64,000 bases of DNA from a halophilic archaeon (GTDB lineage: Archaea > Halobacteriota > Halobacteria > Halobacteriales > Haladaptataceae): assembly GCA_003298465.1 (NCBI GenBank), contig QNGA01000006.1, forward strand, positions 248,001 through 312,000. The letters are read 5' to 3'. A program made the translations under genes and the position numbers. Every line of letters begins with the position of its first letter. Within the stretch, counting starts at the first letter, position 1. Below, piece by piece: positions 51,356 to 60,541 of the stretch. A model generated the notes under the pieces. It ran no database searches. It was not told where the DNA came from and saw nothing but the letters and a program-made list of their open reading frames with translations.

Positions 51356-52678
51356 ATGCCGACGCTTCGCGCCGGGAGCGCCCGGACCGACATCACCCCC
51401 GACGAACCGATTCAACTGAGCGGCTACGGACCGGGGACGCTCGACCGGACTTCGACCGGCGTCCACTCGCCGGTGTCGGCGACGGCGCTCGTCCTCGACG
51501 ACGGGACGACGACCGTCGCCGTCGTCGCCGTCGACCTGTTGAACGTCTCCCGGGAACTGACGGCGGCCGTCCGCGACGAGGCGTCGGCGCTCGGCGTCGA
51601 CCACGTGACGGTGGCCGCGACCCACACGCATGCCGCGCCCTACGTCCCGGGTCGGTTCCTCGAAGTGAATCCGCTGCTATCCTACGACGCGGATACGACC
51701 GATTACGTTGCGACCGTCGAACGGGCCGTCGTCGACGCGATATCGGACGCGTACGACCGTCGCTCGTCGGCGACGCTCCGGGTGGGGCGTGCGACAGACG
51801 ACACAGTGCCGGTGAACCGCCGACGGACGGACGGTCCCGTCGACCCGGAACTCGTGGCCGTCGTCGTCGAGACGGACGCCCGGGACCTGCTGTTGTTGAA
51901 CTTCGCCTGCCACCCCGTCTGCACGACGGCCGACGCGACGCTCGTCGCCGCGGACTGGCCAGGTGCACTGTACGAGCGTGTTCGCGTGGAAACCGGCATG
52001 GAGACGCTCTTCCTGAACGGTGCCGCTGGCGACGTCAACCCCCGAGGGAGTTCCGAGACGCGGACGGACGAGGCAGTCTACCGCTACGTGACGGCGGTCG
52101 GCGAAGAGGTGGCCGAGGCGGCGCTCGACGCGGTCGCCGACGCTCGCGACGGCGACCCGCTCGCCGTCGCGAGCCTGACCGTCGAGCGACGGACCGTGGA
52201 GCTCGCGTTCCAGGCGACGTCGACAACCGAGGAGATGGAGCGACGGCACGCGGAACTGACGGCCGAAATCGACCGGCTCGGCGGCGACCCCGCTGCCGTC
52301 GACTTCCACAGTCTGCAGGACGACGACAGTCGGATCGCGTCGCTGTTCCGGGACCGCTGGTATCTGGAGGAGAAACGGCGGTTGGCGGAGTGCAACCGCG
52401 ACGCGTACGAGACGGAGCTCGCGTACGTCGACGCCGGCCCCCTCGGCTTCCTCTCGATTCCCGGCGAGGCGTTCGTCGAACACGGTCTCGCGTTCAAGGC
52501 GGCCGCGGACGCCGACGCCGACCCGCTGGTCGTGGCCGGGTACGCAAACGAGTACGTCGGCTACCTCCCCACGGTCGAGGCGTTCGACGAGGGCGGCTAC
52601 GAGGTCCGCACTTGCAAGTTCGCACCGGCCGGAGCCGAGGCGTTCCGCGAAACCGCCCTCGACTTGGTCGTGGAGTGA
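51356..52678 (+). CDS. Neutral/alkaline ceramidase-like hydrolase
   Basis: 440 residues. The N-terminal domain of neutral ceramidases is clear: AGSARTDITPDEPIQLSGYG, VAVVAVDLLNVS, VTVAATHTHAAP (zinc His residues), LNFACHPVCT, and FLNGAAGDVNPRG. The family cleaves N-acyl bonds; in prokaryotes without ceramide it often sits beside sugar genes, where the amide substrate is unknown. An N-acyl amino sugar is a reasonable guess. ATG 51356 begins at PTLRAG; a GTG eight codons upstream is possible. The frame further upstream is antisense to uxuA. Confidence 0.8.
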   Translation: MPTLRAGSARTDITPDEPIQLSGYGPGTLDRTSTGVHSPVSATALVLDDGTTTVAVVAVDLLNVSRELTAAVRDEASALGVDHVTVAATHTHAAPYVPGRFLEVNPLLSYDADTTDYVATVERAVVDAISDAYDRRSSATLRVGRATDDTVPVNRRRTDGPVDPELVAVVVETDARDLLLLNFACHPVCTTADATLVAADWPGALYERVRVETGMETLFLNGAAGDVNPRGSSETRTDEAVYRYVTAVGEEVAEAALDAVADARDGDPLAVASLTVERRTVELAFQATSTTEEMERRHAELTAEIDRLGGDPAAVDFHSLQDDDSRIASLFRDRWYLEEKRRLAECNRDAYETELAYVDAGPLGFLSIPGEAFVEHGLAFKAAADADADPLVVAGYANEYVGYLPTVEAFDEGGYEVRTCKFAPAGAEAFRETALDLVVE

Positions 52679-52879
52679 GACCCCGCCGAATCACTTGAAC
52701 AGATGGACCCCGCAGTAATTACTCGACGGGCCTCGATACGTTCCCGACCTCTCACCTGCCGGCACCGGGCCGTACGCAACCTCGCTGTCGGGCGGGATTG
52801 GAAGAAATCACCAGCGCCACAGCGAGAAGTACGACGGCCGCGAAGGGAGAAATCGACCGTCGCGTAGTGATGTAGACCG

Positions 52880-52892
52880 TGCTTATTTATCG
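52880..52892 (+). promoter_or_regulatory. TATA box of the tandem amidohydrolase gene
   Basis: TGCTTATTTATCG is centred about 29 bases before ATG 52917. The remaining 200 bases of the gap to the ceramidase-like gene hold no gene that I can support. Confidence 0.55.
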
Positions 52893-52916
52893 GTCGCCCG
52901 CGTCGGTCACTGTCGG

Positions 52917-54626
52917 ATGATAGACAGTCACTTCCACCTCTGGACCGAGGACAACTCAACCCCTGAAAAACGGGCCGAGCGCGCGTCACAGGTCCGGGAG
53001 ATGGCCGAGACGATGGGAGTCGACCGAATCTGTCTCATCGGCAACTTGGGCGAGACCGTCGAGGAGTGCCGCCGCAACAACGAGATAGTGGCGTCGTACG
53101 TCGAGGAACACCCCGACCTCTTCTACGGGTGGGCCCGGGCGAACCCGCGGTGGGGCGACGACGCCGTCGCGGAGTTCGAGCGCGCCGTCCAGGAAGACGG
53201 TCTCGTCGGCCTGAAGAACCACTTCGGTCCCGGGGACATCTGCGGGTCGGACATGAAGGTGTCGAACCCCCAGTTCTTCCCGCTCGCGGAGGCGGCGGCC
53301 GAGATGGGCGTTCCGATCATCGTCCACGTCGGGCAGCGCGAGGAACCGTATCCGGAGGAGTACCCGACCGAGTCGTACACGGAGGACGTGATGGAACTGG
53401 CGACCCGGTATCCGAACCTGAAGATTATCGCCGCCCACATCGCCGGCGGCGGCGATTGGGAGTACCGCATCAAGAATATCCAGCACCAGGAGAACGTCTA
53501 CCTCGACGTCAGCGGGAGCGTTACCGATACCGGCATGCTGGAGATGGCCGTCGACTACCTCGGTGCCGACCGTCTCGTCTTCGGCACCGACACGTGGTTC
53601 CTGCCGGGGGTCGGCAAACTCCTCGGTTGCAACCTGACGCCGGACCAGAAGGCGACAATCGCCTACAACATGGAGCACCTCGTTCCCGACGATGCCGCGA
53701 ACAAGCTTCCGGAGGCGGAGGTGGACCGGCGTAGGGAGGAGATACGCGAGCGATTCGAACGGACTGAGGAGCCGGTCGCCGACACGGTCGTGGACGCGAA
53801 CGCGTTCGTCGGGCAGTTCCCGTTTCGACCGGTCGACGCCGATCCGGACGACCTCCTCGCGACCATGGACGAGAAGGGCGTCGACCGGGCGCTCGTCTCG
53901 GCTGCAGAGAGCCTCTTCTATCGCAACTCCCATGCGGGTAACCGCGAACTCCACGAGCGCGTGGACGGCAACGAACGCCTGGTTCCCGTGGCGACAATCG
54001 ACCCGACGTACCCAGCGTGGGAGGAGGACTTGGACGAGTGCATCGACGAGTTCGACATGCGAGCGGTGAAGATGCTGCCGGCGCACCACGACTACGACCC
54101 GGACGCACCCGAGGCGAAGGAACTCCTGGACGCCTGCGCAGAGCGGGACGTCCCCGTCGTCGTCGCCGCGAGCATCGAGGACCAGCGCCAGCGCCATCCG
54201 CGAGTCGTCCTCAACGGGTTCGAGGGGATGCGGAGCAAGTACTTCTCTGACGAGCAGGCGGACGCGATAATCGACCTGTTGCAGGCTTCCCCGGCCGCCG
54301 ACGTGGTCGTCGCCGACGCGTGGGACAACGTCGCCCGTATCGCCAGGGCGACGACGCAGTCGTACCCCGACGGCGTCCACCTCAACAACGCTGTCCGCGA
54401 CGGGGAGACGCTGTTCGTCCTCGACGACCTCTACATGTTCTTTCCCCACCAGGGCGCCGAAATCGTCGACGATGTCGGCGTCGACAACCTCGTCTGTGGC
54501 CCGAAACTACCGTTCCGCATCTTCGACGCTCACTACGTCCACGTCGAGCAGTTGCCGGTCGACGACCAAGCGAAAGACCGTATCCGCCACGGGAACCTCG
54601 CGTCGATACTGGAGTCGTCAAGGTAG
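52917..54626 (+). CDS. Tandem amidohydrolase (Amidohydro_2), second copy degenerate
   Basis: 569 residues made of two fused barrels. Domain 1 (1-290) has MIDSHFHLW (H-x-H), GLKNHFGPGDICG, IVHVGQREEPYPE (His), IIAAHIAGGGDWE (His), and RLVFGTDTWF (Asp), a full Amidohydro_2 set. Domain 2 (about 300-569) begins VVDANAFVGQFPF, where HxH is replaced by Asn-Ala-Phe, and lacks the later His, so it is probably non-catalytic. Such enzymes include lactonases and decarboxylases; a sugar lactonase would fit. The 3' end overlaps the facing TIM-barrel gene by nine bases. Confidence 0.8.
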   Translation: MIDSHFHLWTEDNSTPEKRAERASQVREMAETMGVDRICLIGNLGETVEECRRNNEIVASYVEEHPDLFYGWARANPRWGDDAVAEFERAVQEDGLVGLKNHFGPGDICGSDMKVSNPQFFPLAEAAAEMGVPIIVHVGQREEPYPEEYPTESYTEDVMELATRYPNLKIIAAHIAGGGDWEYRIKNIQHQENVYLDVSGSVTDTGMLEMAVDYLGADRLVFGTDTWFLPGVGKLLGCNLTPDQKATIAYNMEHLVPDDAANKLPEAEVDRRREEIRERFERTEEPVADTVVDANAFVGQFPFRPVDADPDDLLATMDEKGVDRALVSAAESLFYRNSHAGNRELHERVDGNERLVPVATIDPTYPAWEEDLDECIDEFDMRAVKMLPAHHDYDPDAPEAKELLDACAERDVPVVVAASIEDQRQRHPRVVLNGFEGMRSKYFSDEQADAIIDLLQASPAADVVVADAWDNVARIARATTQSYPDGVHLNNAVRDGETLFVLDDLYMFFPHQGAEIVDDVGVDNLVCGPKLPFRIFDAHYVHVEQLPVDDQAKDRIRHGNLASILESSR

Positions 54627-55616
54627 TTCGTCGAGGAACGCGTCCCAGACCTCGTCCGGTTCGTCAGCGGCGATTTCGGATATCGTGCGACAGCCGTCGT
54701 AGCCCCACGTGAACAGGCTGTCGACGCCGACGTCGAGGGCCGCCCGCGTTGCCGCCCGAACGTCTGCCGCGGCACCCGCTTCCAGGTCGAACCCCTGCAC
54801 CCAGAGCTGGCTGCGCAGGTCGTTGTTGGCCGCGAGGCCGCTCACCGTCTCGCCGAACTCGGCGACGAACGTCTCGGGGTCGTTGGACTCGCCGAACGCC
54901 TCCCAGTAGGGGTCGGTGGCGAGGACGTCGAGGTGGTCGTTCGTCGCCACCCTGGACCAGTCGCTGAACCCGTAGTCGGCCGTCTTCTTTGGCATCAGGC
55001 AGACGGCGTTCTCCGCGCCGCGCTCGTGGCCCAGCGCCATCATCTCGTCCAGGAAGTCGAGCAGTGACTCCTCTCTGAACTGCGTGACCGTCTCCGTCTC
55101 GGTCACGGGCATGGGTTCGTCGAATCGCTCGCGGTAGCGCTCTCGGCAGTGCTCGCACCGACAGCTCCAGTCGTCGTCGGCGTGCTCCTGGAACCAGCCG
55201 ACGTTGTACCAGTGGGGCTCGTCCCAGAACAGCGCGTCGGCGCCGATGTCGACGGCGTCGCAGGTCCAACCACGGACGTACTCCCTGAAGTCGGGGTCGT
55301 TGAAGCAGGCAGCGGGGACGCGCTCACCCGAGGCGAGACGCTGTCGCACCGAAGGTTCGCGGGCGACGAGACCTGAGTACGCCTCACCGCCGAAGACGCC
55401 GCCCACGGCCCAGGGGTTGACGTAGACGGTGAAGCCGCGGTCGTGGCTCGCGGCCACGAGGTCGGCCTTCGTTCGTTCGAAGTACTCACGATCCCGTTCG
55501 CTGAACGTGTGCAGGACGGCGTCGAGACCGGCGTCGCGGAAGCGGTCGAGGTCATGCTCTGCGTGCCGGACGTCCATCACGTCGAAGTAGCTGGTTCCAG
55601 TTTCGAGGCCGGTCAT
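54618..55616 (-). CDS. TIM-barrel glycosidase-like protein with CxC-x2-C motif
   Basis: 332 residues. Alternating strands and helices (LDAVLHTFSERDREYF, GFTVYVNPWAVGGVFGG, DIGADALFWDEPHW, HLDVLATDPYW, GVDSLFTWGYDG) look like a TIM barrel of glycoside hydrolase type. The acid pair candidate is Asp-Glu in FWDEPH. SCRCEHCRERY is a small Cys cluster often seen in hypothetical glycosidase-like proteins (with CxxC near WDE). I cannot assign a family. A glycoside hydrolase or related binding role is inferred from fold and context. Confidence 0.6.
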   Translation of the reverse strand: MTGLETGTSYFDVMDVRHAEHDLDRFRDAGLDAVLHTFSERDREYFERTKADLVAASHDRGFTVYVNPWAVGGVFGGEAYSGLVAREPSVRQRLASGERVPAACFNDPDFREYVRGWTCDAVDIGADALFWDEPHWYNVGWFQEHADDDWSCRCEHCRERYRERFDEPMPVTETETVTQFREESLLDFLDEMMALGHERGAENAVCLMPKKTADYGFSDWSRVATNDHLDVLATDPYWEAFGESNDPETFVAEFGETVSGLAANNDLRSQLWVQGFDLEAGAAADVRAATRAALDVGVDSLFTWGYDGCRTISEIAADEPDEVWDAFLDELP

Positions 55617-55720
55617 GTGGGTGCTCCGTTACCGTCGCCCTCGGCCCCCCAGGAATTAGGCCTACCGGTTGGGGTGGACGACCAGTTATTTAGGGTTCGA
55701 ACGACCTTACCCGGTAGGAT

Positions 55721-56929
55721 ATGCCAGGGAACACGATATACGAGGAGTTGGGCGTCCCGAGCGTGATCAACGCGACGGGAACCAAGACGCGCATCGGCGG
55801 GAGCCGAATCCGCCCTGAGGCCCGGGAGGCGATGGACCGCGCAGCGGAGGCGTTCGTCCGCCTCTCCGACCTGCAGGCCCGGGCGAGCGACCTCGTCGCC
55901 GACGCCACGGGCGCGGACGCGGGTTACGTGACCTGCGGGGCGGCCTCGGCCCTCGCGCTCGGTACGGCGGCCTGCATCGCGGGCGACGACATCGGCGCGA
56001 TGGCCCGCCTTCCCGACACGGAGGCGCTGGCGGACGAGGTCGTGATGGCGCGGACCCACCGAACGGGGTACGACCACGCCATCCGGGCGTCGGGGGCACG
56101 CATCGTCGACGTGGGGACGAACGACCGCCACCTCGGCACGGGGTCACGGAACGTCGAGCCGTGGGAGTACGCGGACGCCATCGCCGAGGACACCGCTGCC
56201 GTCGCCTACGTGGCGAAGCCGTACACGGAGCCCGACCTGGAGACGGTCTGCGCGATAGCTCACGACGAGGGAGTTCCCGTCGTCGTCGACGCGGCCGCGG
56301 AACTGCCGCCCGCGGCCAACCTCGAACGCTTCACGGACGCCGGCGCTGACGTCGTCGCGTTCAGCGGCGGGAAGGCTATCCGGGGCCCCCAGACGACGGG
56401 CATCCTCGCGGGTCGCGCCGACCTCGTCTCGTCGGTCGCGGCCCAGCACCTCGACATGCACGCAGCCGAGTCCGTCTGGGAACCGCCGACGCCGCTCCTC
56501 GACCCGGACGAACTGGGCGGCGTACCCAGGCAGGGAATCGGCCGGCCAATGAAGGTGGGCAAGGAGGAACTCGTCGGCCTCATCAGCGCGCTGAAGGCGT
56601 TCGTCGCGGAGGACCACGACGCCCTCGGGGAGGAGTGGCTGGCACGCTCGGAGCGCGTCGCGGACGCTCTCGATTCGGTTCCCGGCGTCGAAACAATGAT
56701 AACCGCAACCGACAAGACGGCGGTCGCTCCCGAGGTCGCCGTGACGGTCGACGGCGACGCGGCCGGCGTCACGGCGACCGAGGTCGTCGCCGGGCTCCGC
56801 CGGGAGGAACCGCGCGTGTTCGTCGGGGCCGACAGCCTCCCCGAGGGGTTCACCGTCAACCCCATGTGTCTCACCGACGAGGAAACCGACTACGTGATCG
56901 ACCGCCTCCGGGCCCACTTCGACGCGTAA
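55721..56929 (+). CDS. SelA/DgaE-like PLP-dependent enzyme
   Basis: 402 residues of the selenocysteine synthase-like branch of fold-type I PLP enzymes. Motifs are IYEELGVPSVINATGTKTR, YVTCGAASALALGTAACIAG, VPVVVDAAAELPP, the Schiff-base Lys in VAFSGGKAIRGPQTTGIL, and VPRQGIGRPMKVGKEELVGL. The GIGRPMKVGKEE end motif is typical of D-glucosaminate-6-phosphate ammonia-lyase (DgaE) and relatives, not of true SelA. A route from an amino-sugar acid to a keto-deoxy acid plus ammonia fits the island. TATA-like GTTATTTAGG lies about 30 bases upstream. Confidence 0.85.
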   Translation: MPGNTIYEELGVPSVINATGTKTRIGGSRIRPEAREAMDRAAEAFVRLSDLQARASDLVADATGADAGYVTCGAASALALGTAACIAGDDIGAMARLPDTEALADEVVMARTHRTGYDHAIRASGARIVDVGTNDRHLGTGSRNVEPWEYADAIAEDTAAVAYVAKPYTEPDLETVCAIAHDEGVPVVVDAAAELPPAANLERFTDAGADVVAFSGGKAIRGPQTTGILAGRADLVSSVAAQHLDMHAAESVWEPPTPLLDPDELGGVPRQGIGRPMKVGKEELVGLISALKAFVAEDHDALGEEWLARSERVADALDSVPGVETMITATDKTAVAPEVAVTVDGDAAGVTATEVVAGLRREEPRVFVGADSLPEGFTVNPMCLTDEETDYVIDRLRAHFDA

Positions 56930-57006
56930 CGACTCGCCCGCGGTGACGTACGCTCGACGGTCCCTCCACCCGCGAATGCCGGGGACGGAGCCGCGAAGCG
57001 CGGTCG

Positions 57007-58071
57007 TTACGGCGAGTCGAACTCGACGACGGTCTTGATGACGTCGTCGCCGGTTTCGAACGCCACGTCGACCTCGTCGGGGGAGTAGACGCCAGTGACC
57101 AGTTCGTCGAGGAACCAGTCGGGGAAGGCGGCCAGCGACTCCTTCGCCGCCTCGAAGTGCGGAACGGAGGAGTTGACGCTGCCGACGAGCGCCTTGTTCT
57201 CGAGGACGAACTCCCTGTGGAGTCGGCCGCCGTCGACGTCGAACGTCCAGTTCTCGGGGATGCCGAGCAGCGCGGCGACGCCGTTCGGCGCAAGCGCGTC
57301 GACGCACTCGAAGGCGTGTTTCGCGTGCCCCGTCGCCTCGTAGACGAAGTCGACCGGTTCGTGTGCGTCGGCGACCGCCGGAACCGGCGTCTCCCGCGAG
57401 TCGACGTAGGTCGCGCCGATACGTTCGATGATGTCGATGGTCCTGTCGGGGCGGTCCCGCCGGCCGAGGCAGTAGGTGCGGTCGAACCTCTGGTCGAGCA
57501 TCGCCAGCGACAACAGTCCCAGCGGGCCGTTGCCCAGGACCATCGCGCTCTCCGGGGTCCACTCGAACGTCGACCGCGACCCGTACGCGAGTTCGAAGGC
57601 CTTCTCGGAGTTGCTGATGGGTTCGACCAGGAAGGCGTGTGACGCGAACTCGCGGGGGACCCGGACGAGAAACTCCGCCGGACTCGTGAAGTACTCGGCC
57701 ATGAACCCGTGAGCGCCAGCGATGCCGCGCTCGCGGTACATCCCGTCGGGCGCCATGTCGGGTTCGCCCGCGTCGAAGTACCGATTCGACCCGTCGGCGG
57801 GCGGCCGTCGCACCGTCGGCACGACGACGTCACCGGACTCCAGGCCGGTGCCGTTGGGGTCCTCGACGACGCCGACCGCCTCGTGGCCGAGGACCTGATG
57901 GTCAGAGCCCTCCGGAAACCCGCCGTGGTTGCCCGACAGCACCTCGTGGTCAGTTCCGTCGATGCCGACCCGCAGCGTCCGGACGAGCGCCTCGTCCGCC
58001 CCGGGTTCCGGACGCGATTTCTCGATGACGCGCGGCCGCGAGGAGTCGCGGCCGACGACGATGGCCTTCAT
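57007..58071 (-). CDS. gdh: Glucose 1-dehydrogenase (MDR superfamily)
   Basis: 354 residues, very similar to the Haloferax mediterranei glucose dehydrogenase as I recall it. Shared blocks include EALVRTLRVGIDGTDHEVL, GHEAVGVVEDPN, VPTVRRPPADGSN, PDMAPDGMYRERGI, LVEPISNSEKA, CLGRRDRPDRTIDIIE, and NKALVGSVNS. The catalytic zinc ligands (Asp or Cys near DGTDHE, and His-Glu) are in place, with NAD(P) binding in VLGNGPLGLL. It oxidises glucose, or a related aldose, to the lactone, the first step of the semi-phosphorylated Entner-Doudoroff route. Its ATG overlaps the RidA stop (ATGA). Confidence 0.92.
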   Translation of the reverse strand: MKAIVVGRDSSRPRVIEKSRPEPGADEALVRTLRVGIDGTDHEVLSGNHGGFPEGSDHQVLGHEAVGVVEDPNGTGLESGDVVVPTVRRPPADGSNRYFDAGEPDMAPDGMYRERGIAGAHGFMAEYFTSPAEFLVRVPREFASHAFLVEPISNSEKAFELAYGSRSTFEWTPESAMVLGNGPLGLLSLAMLDQRFDRTYCLGRRDRPDRTIDIIERIGATYVDSRETPVPAVADAHEPVDFVYEATGHAKHAFECVDALAPNGVAALLGIPENWTFDVDGGRLHREFVLENKALVGSVNSSVPHFEAAKESLAAFPDWFLDELVTGVYSPDEVDVAFETGDDVIKTVVEFDSP

Positions 58072-58445
58072 TGGTCGGACGCGACGACTTCGATTTCGAC
58101 GCCGATGTCGATGGGTAGGTCGGCGACTTCGACGGCGCTACGCGCCGGGTACGGTTCCGTCATGTAGTCGGCGTACACGTCGTTGACAGCGTCGTAGTCG
58201 TCCATGTTCCGGACGAACACCGTCGCCTTCACCACGTCGTCGAGCGACCGGTCAGCGGCTTCGAGGACGGCGGCGACGTTTTCGAGCGTGCGCGCGGTCT
58301 GTTCCCGAACGGTGTCCCCGATTATCTCCCCCGATTCGGGGTCGACGGGGCCCTGGCCGGAGACGTAGATGCGACCGCCGTCGCGGACGGCTTGCGAGAA
58401 AGGACCGATACTCGGCGGCGCTTCGTCGGTGTTGATCTCTTCCAT
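58068..58445 (-). CDS. ridA: RidA family (enamine/imine deaminase) protein
   Basis: 125 residues, normal for the family. It has PPSIGPFSQAVRDGGRIYVSGQ, VREQTARTLENVAAVLEAA, VVKATVFVRNMDDY, YPARSAVEVADLP (conserved Arg), and IGVEIEVVA (conserved Glu). RidA hydrolyses the reactive enamines released by PLP dehydratases, so it may serve the SelA/DgaE-like enzyme at 55721-56929 or the threonine dehydratase. It is translationally coupled to gdh. Confidence 0.9.
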   Translation of the reverse strand: MEEINTDEAPPSIGPFSQAVRDGGRIYVSGQGPVDPESGEIIGDTVREQTARTLENVAAVLEAADRSLDDVVKATVFVRNMDDYDAVNDVYADYMTEPYPARSAVEVADLPIDIGVEIEVVASDQ

Positions 58446-58571
58446 GACTCGTCTACACCCTCCCGCGGCGGTGACATAAATCCCTCGCCGGTCCGCGGGA
58501 CGGTGGGACAGGAACCGTCGCGCGAATCGGCCGTTCTACGGGGTCCGTGACCGAGAGCGGATTGCGGCGCG

Positions 58572-59564
58572 TCACTCGTCGCGGTAGTCGACCGACACGG
58601 CCTCACCGCGGTCGATAGACCGGTAGGCCGCCTCGACGACGGCGGCGACCGCGGCGCCCTCCTGCCCGGTGGTCGCCGGCTCGCGTCCGTTCGCCACGGC
58701 GTCGACGAAGTCGGCGACGAGCGCGTGGTCCGGGTTGGACCCCCAGAACGGCCAGGTCGCATCGCGGTCGCCTCCGCTGCCGACGCAGAGCAGCGTCTGG
58801 TCGAAGCAGTCGACAGTCGCGACACCGTCGGTCCCGTGAAGTTCGAGCGTCGCGTCGCCCCACGTCGGCCACTCGTCCGGTCGACTCCACGACCCGTCGA
58901 GTGTTATCTGCGTGCCGTCGCCGAGTTCCATCGAGAGCAGGTTCACGTCCTCCACCGGGACGTCGTTGAACCGCGTTCCCGACTCGGCGTACACCTCCCG
59001 GACGCGCTCGCCGAGGAGGTGGTGGACGAGGTCGAGGATGTGGGGCGAGTGGTCGACGACCGCGCCGCCACCGCTCCGGCCGGGGTCGACGAACCAGCCG
59101 CCCGGGCACCGGCCGCGGTTCGTCCCAGTGACGGCGTGTACGTCGCCGAGCGTGCCGTCGTCGAGCGCCCGCTCCACTCGTTGCACGGGTTCGCTGAACC
59201 GGAGCGGCATCGCCACGCCGAGACGGACGCCGGCGTCCTCGCAGGCGGCGACGGCGGCGTGGGCGTCGTCCGGGTCGGCCGCGAGGGGTTTCTCGCACAG
59301 GACGTCCACGCCGGCCGCTGCCGCGTCCTCGATGCGGTCGCGGTGCGCCGCGTTCGGCGCGCAGACGACGACGCCTGCCGCGCGGTCGAGCAGTTCGTCC
59401 GTCGAGCAGTAGTCCACGCCGTGCTGGTCGGCCAATCTCCGGCCCCGGTCCGCGTCCTCGTCTGCGACGCCGACGAACTCCGCGTCTGCGTTCGTGCCGA
59501 GTGCCGCGGCGTACGCGCCGGCGTGAACGTGGGCCGCCGAGAGGATGCCGACGGGAACGCTCAC
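58572..59564 (-). CDS. Gfo/Idh/MocA family oxidoreductase (AHVHA subgroup, second copy)
   Basis: 330 residues. The Rossmann loop is GILSAAHVHAGAY, with GVADEDADRGRRLA, VVCAPNAAHRD, the catalytic Lys in VLCEKPLAAD, and VDHSPHILDLVHHLL. It is the paralogue of 12275-13273. GTG 59564 overlaps the upstream stop (GTGA), exactly as in the first pair, so the two-gene unit was duplicated as a whole. The substrate is unknown. Confidence 0.87.
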   Translation of the reverse strand: MSVPVGILSAAHVHAGAYAAALGTNADAEFVGVADEDADRGRRLADQHGVDYCSTDELLDRAAGVVVCAPNAAHRDRIEDAAAAGVDVLCEKPLAADPDDAHAAVAACEDAGVRLGVAMPLRFSEPVQRVERALDDGTLGDVHAVTGTNRGRCPGGWFVDPGRSGGGAVVDHSPHILDLVHHLLGERVREVYAESGTRFNDVPVEDVNLLSMELGDGTQITLDGSWSRPDEWPTWGDATLELHGTDGVATVDCFDQTLLCVGSGGDRDATWPFWGSNPDHALVADFVDAVANGREPATTGQEGAAVAAVVEAAYRSIDRGEAVSVDYRDE

Positions 59565-60541
59565 GCGTCCACCTCCGCTGGCGCGACCGGCGTTCCGCTG
59601 GCGGCCGACCGCCGCGCGGCGAGCGAGAGCCGCATCGCCGCCATCGCCTCGTCGATGCCGACGTCCGGCGCGGTACTGTTCTCCAGGCAGTCGACGAAGT
59701 GTGCGAGTTCGCGGTAGTAGCCGTCCTCTGCGACGGGACTCTCGACGGTCACCCCGTCGCCAGTGAACTCCTGGTACGGTCGGGCGTCCTCGCTGTCCAC
59801 TGCGACGACACCCTCGTCGCCCGAGAACTCCAGGGACGTCGTGAGTTCGCGCGAGTCGGGTTGCGCCCACGACGCCTCGACGTAGCCCGTGGCCCCGTTC
59901 GCGAACCGGAGCGTCACGGTGCCGTGCTGGCGAGCGCCGTCGCCAGTTCGCCGGGCGAACACGCGGTCGACGTCGCCCCAGACCCAGCGGAGGTAGTCGA
60001 GATCGTGTATCGCCAGGTCGAGGAACACGCCGCCGCTCTTGTCCGGGTCGGCGAACCAGTCCGCCGACCCCCACTCCGGGAACGGCGAGAGTCGACGGGC
60101 GCGCGCAACGCCCGGCCGCCCGACAGCCCCGGCATCCACCTCGCGCTTGACGGCGGCGTACTGCGGGAGGTAACGCAGAACGTGTCCGACCATAATCTGC
60201 ACGCCGGCGTCGCGCACGGTGTCACGGATGGTGGCGGCCTCGTCGAGTGACCGCGCCAGTGGCTTCTCGCAGAAGACCGCGAGACCGTTATCGGCCGCCG
60301 CGTCGACGATGTCTGCGTGCGTGTGCGTCGGCGTGCAGACGTCGACGGCGTCCGCGTCGCTCTTCTCGAGGGCCGTCGCCGTGTCGGTGTACGCCGCAGC
60401 GTCGAGGTCGTGACGGTCGAGGAACGGTTCGGGACCGCTCGGTGACACGACGGCCTCGACGGAGACGTCTTCGATTCGCTGTAACTGGGGAACGTGCGTC
60501 CCGGCCATGAAGCCGGTTCCGGCGAGTACGAGTCGTTGCAT
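59561..60541 (-). CDS. Gfo/Idh/MocA family oxidoreductase (intact partner of the second pair)
   Basis: 326 residues with all canonical features: LVLAGTGFMAGTHVPQ, VDVCTPTHTHADIVDAA, the catalytic Lys in VFCEKPLARS, VGHVLRYLPQY, and GGVFLDLAIHDLDYLRWVWG with the conserved His. It is the functional-looking counterpart of 13270-14199, which lacks these residues. ATG 60541 starts the Rossmann strand; the upstream frame is not coding. Confidence 0.88.
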   Translation of the reverse strand: MQRLVLAGTGFMAGTHVPQLQRIEDVSVEAVVSPSGPEPFLDRHDLDAAAYTDTATALEKSDADAVDVCTPTHTHADIVDAAADNGLAVFCEKPLARSLDEAATIRDTVRDAGVQIMVGHVLRYLPQYAAVKREVDAGAVGRPGVARARRLSPFPEWGSADWFADPDKSGGVFLDLAIHDLDYLRWVWGDVDRVFARRTGDGARQHGTVTLRFANGATGYVEASWAQPDSRELTTSLEFSGDEGVVAVDSEDARPYQEFTGDGVTVESPVAEDGYYRELAHFVDCLENSTAPDVGIDEAMAAMRLSLAARRSAASGTPVAPAEVDA

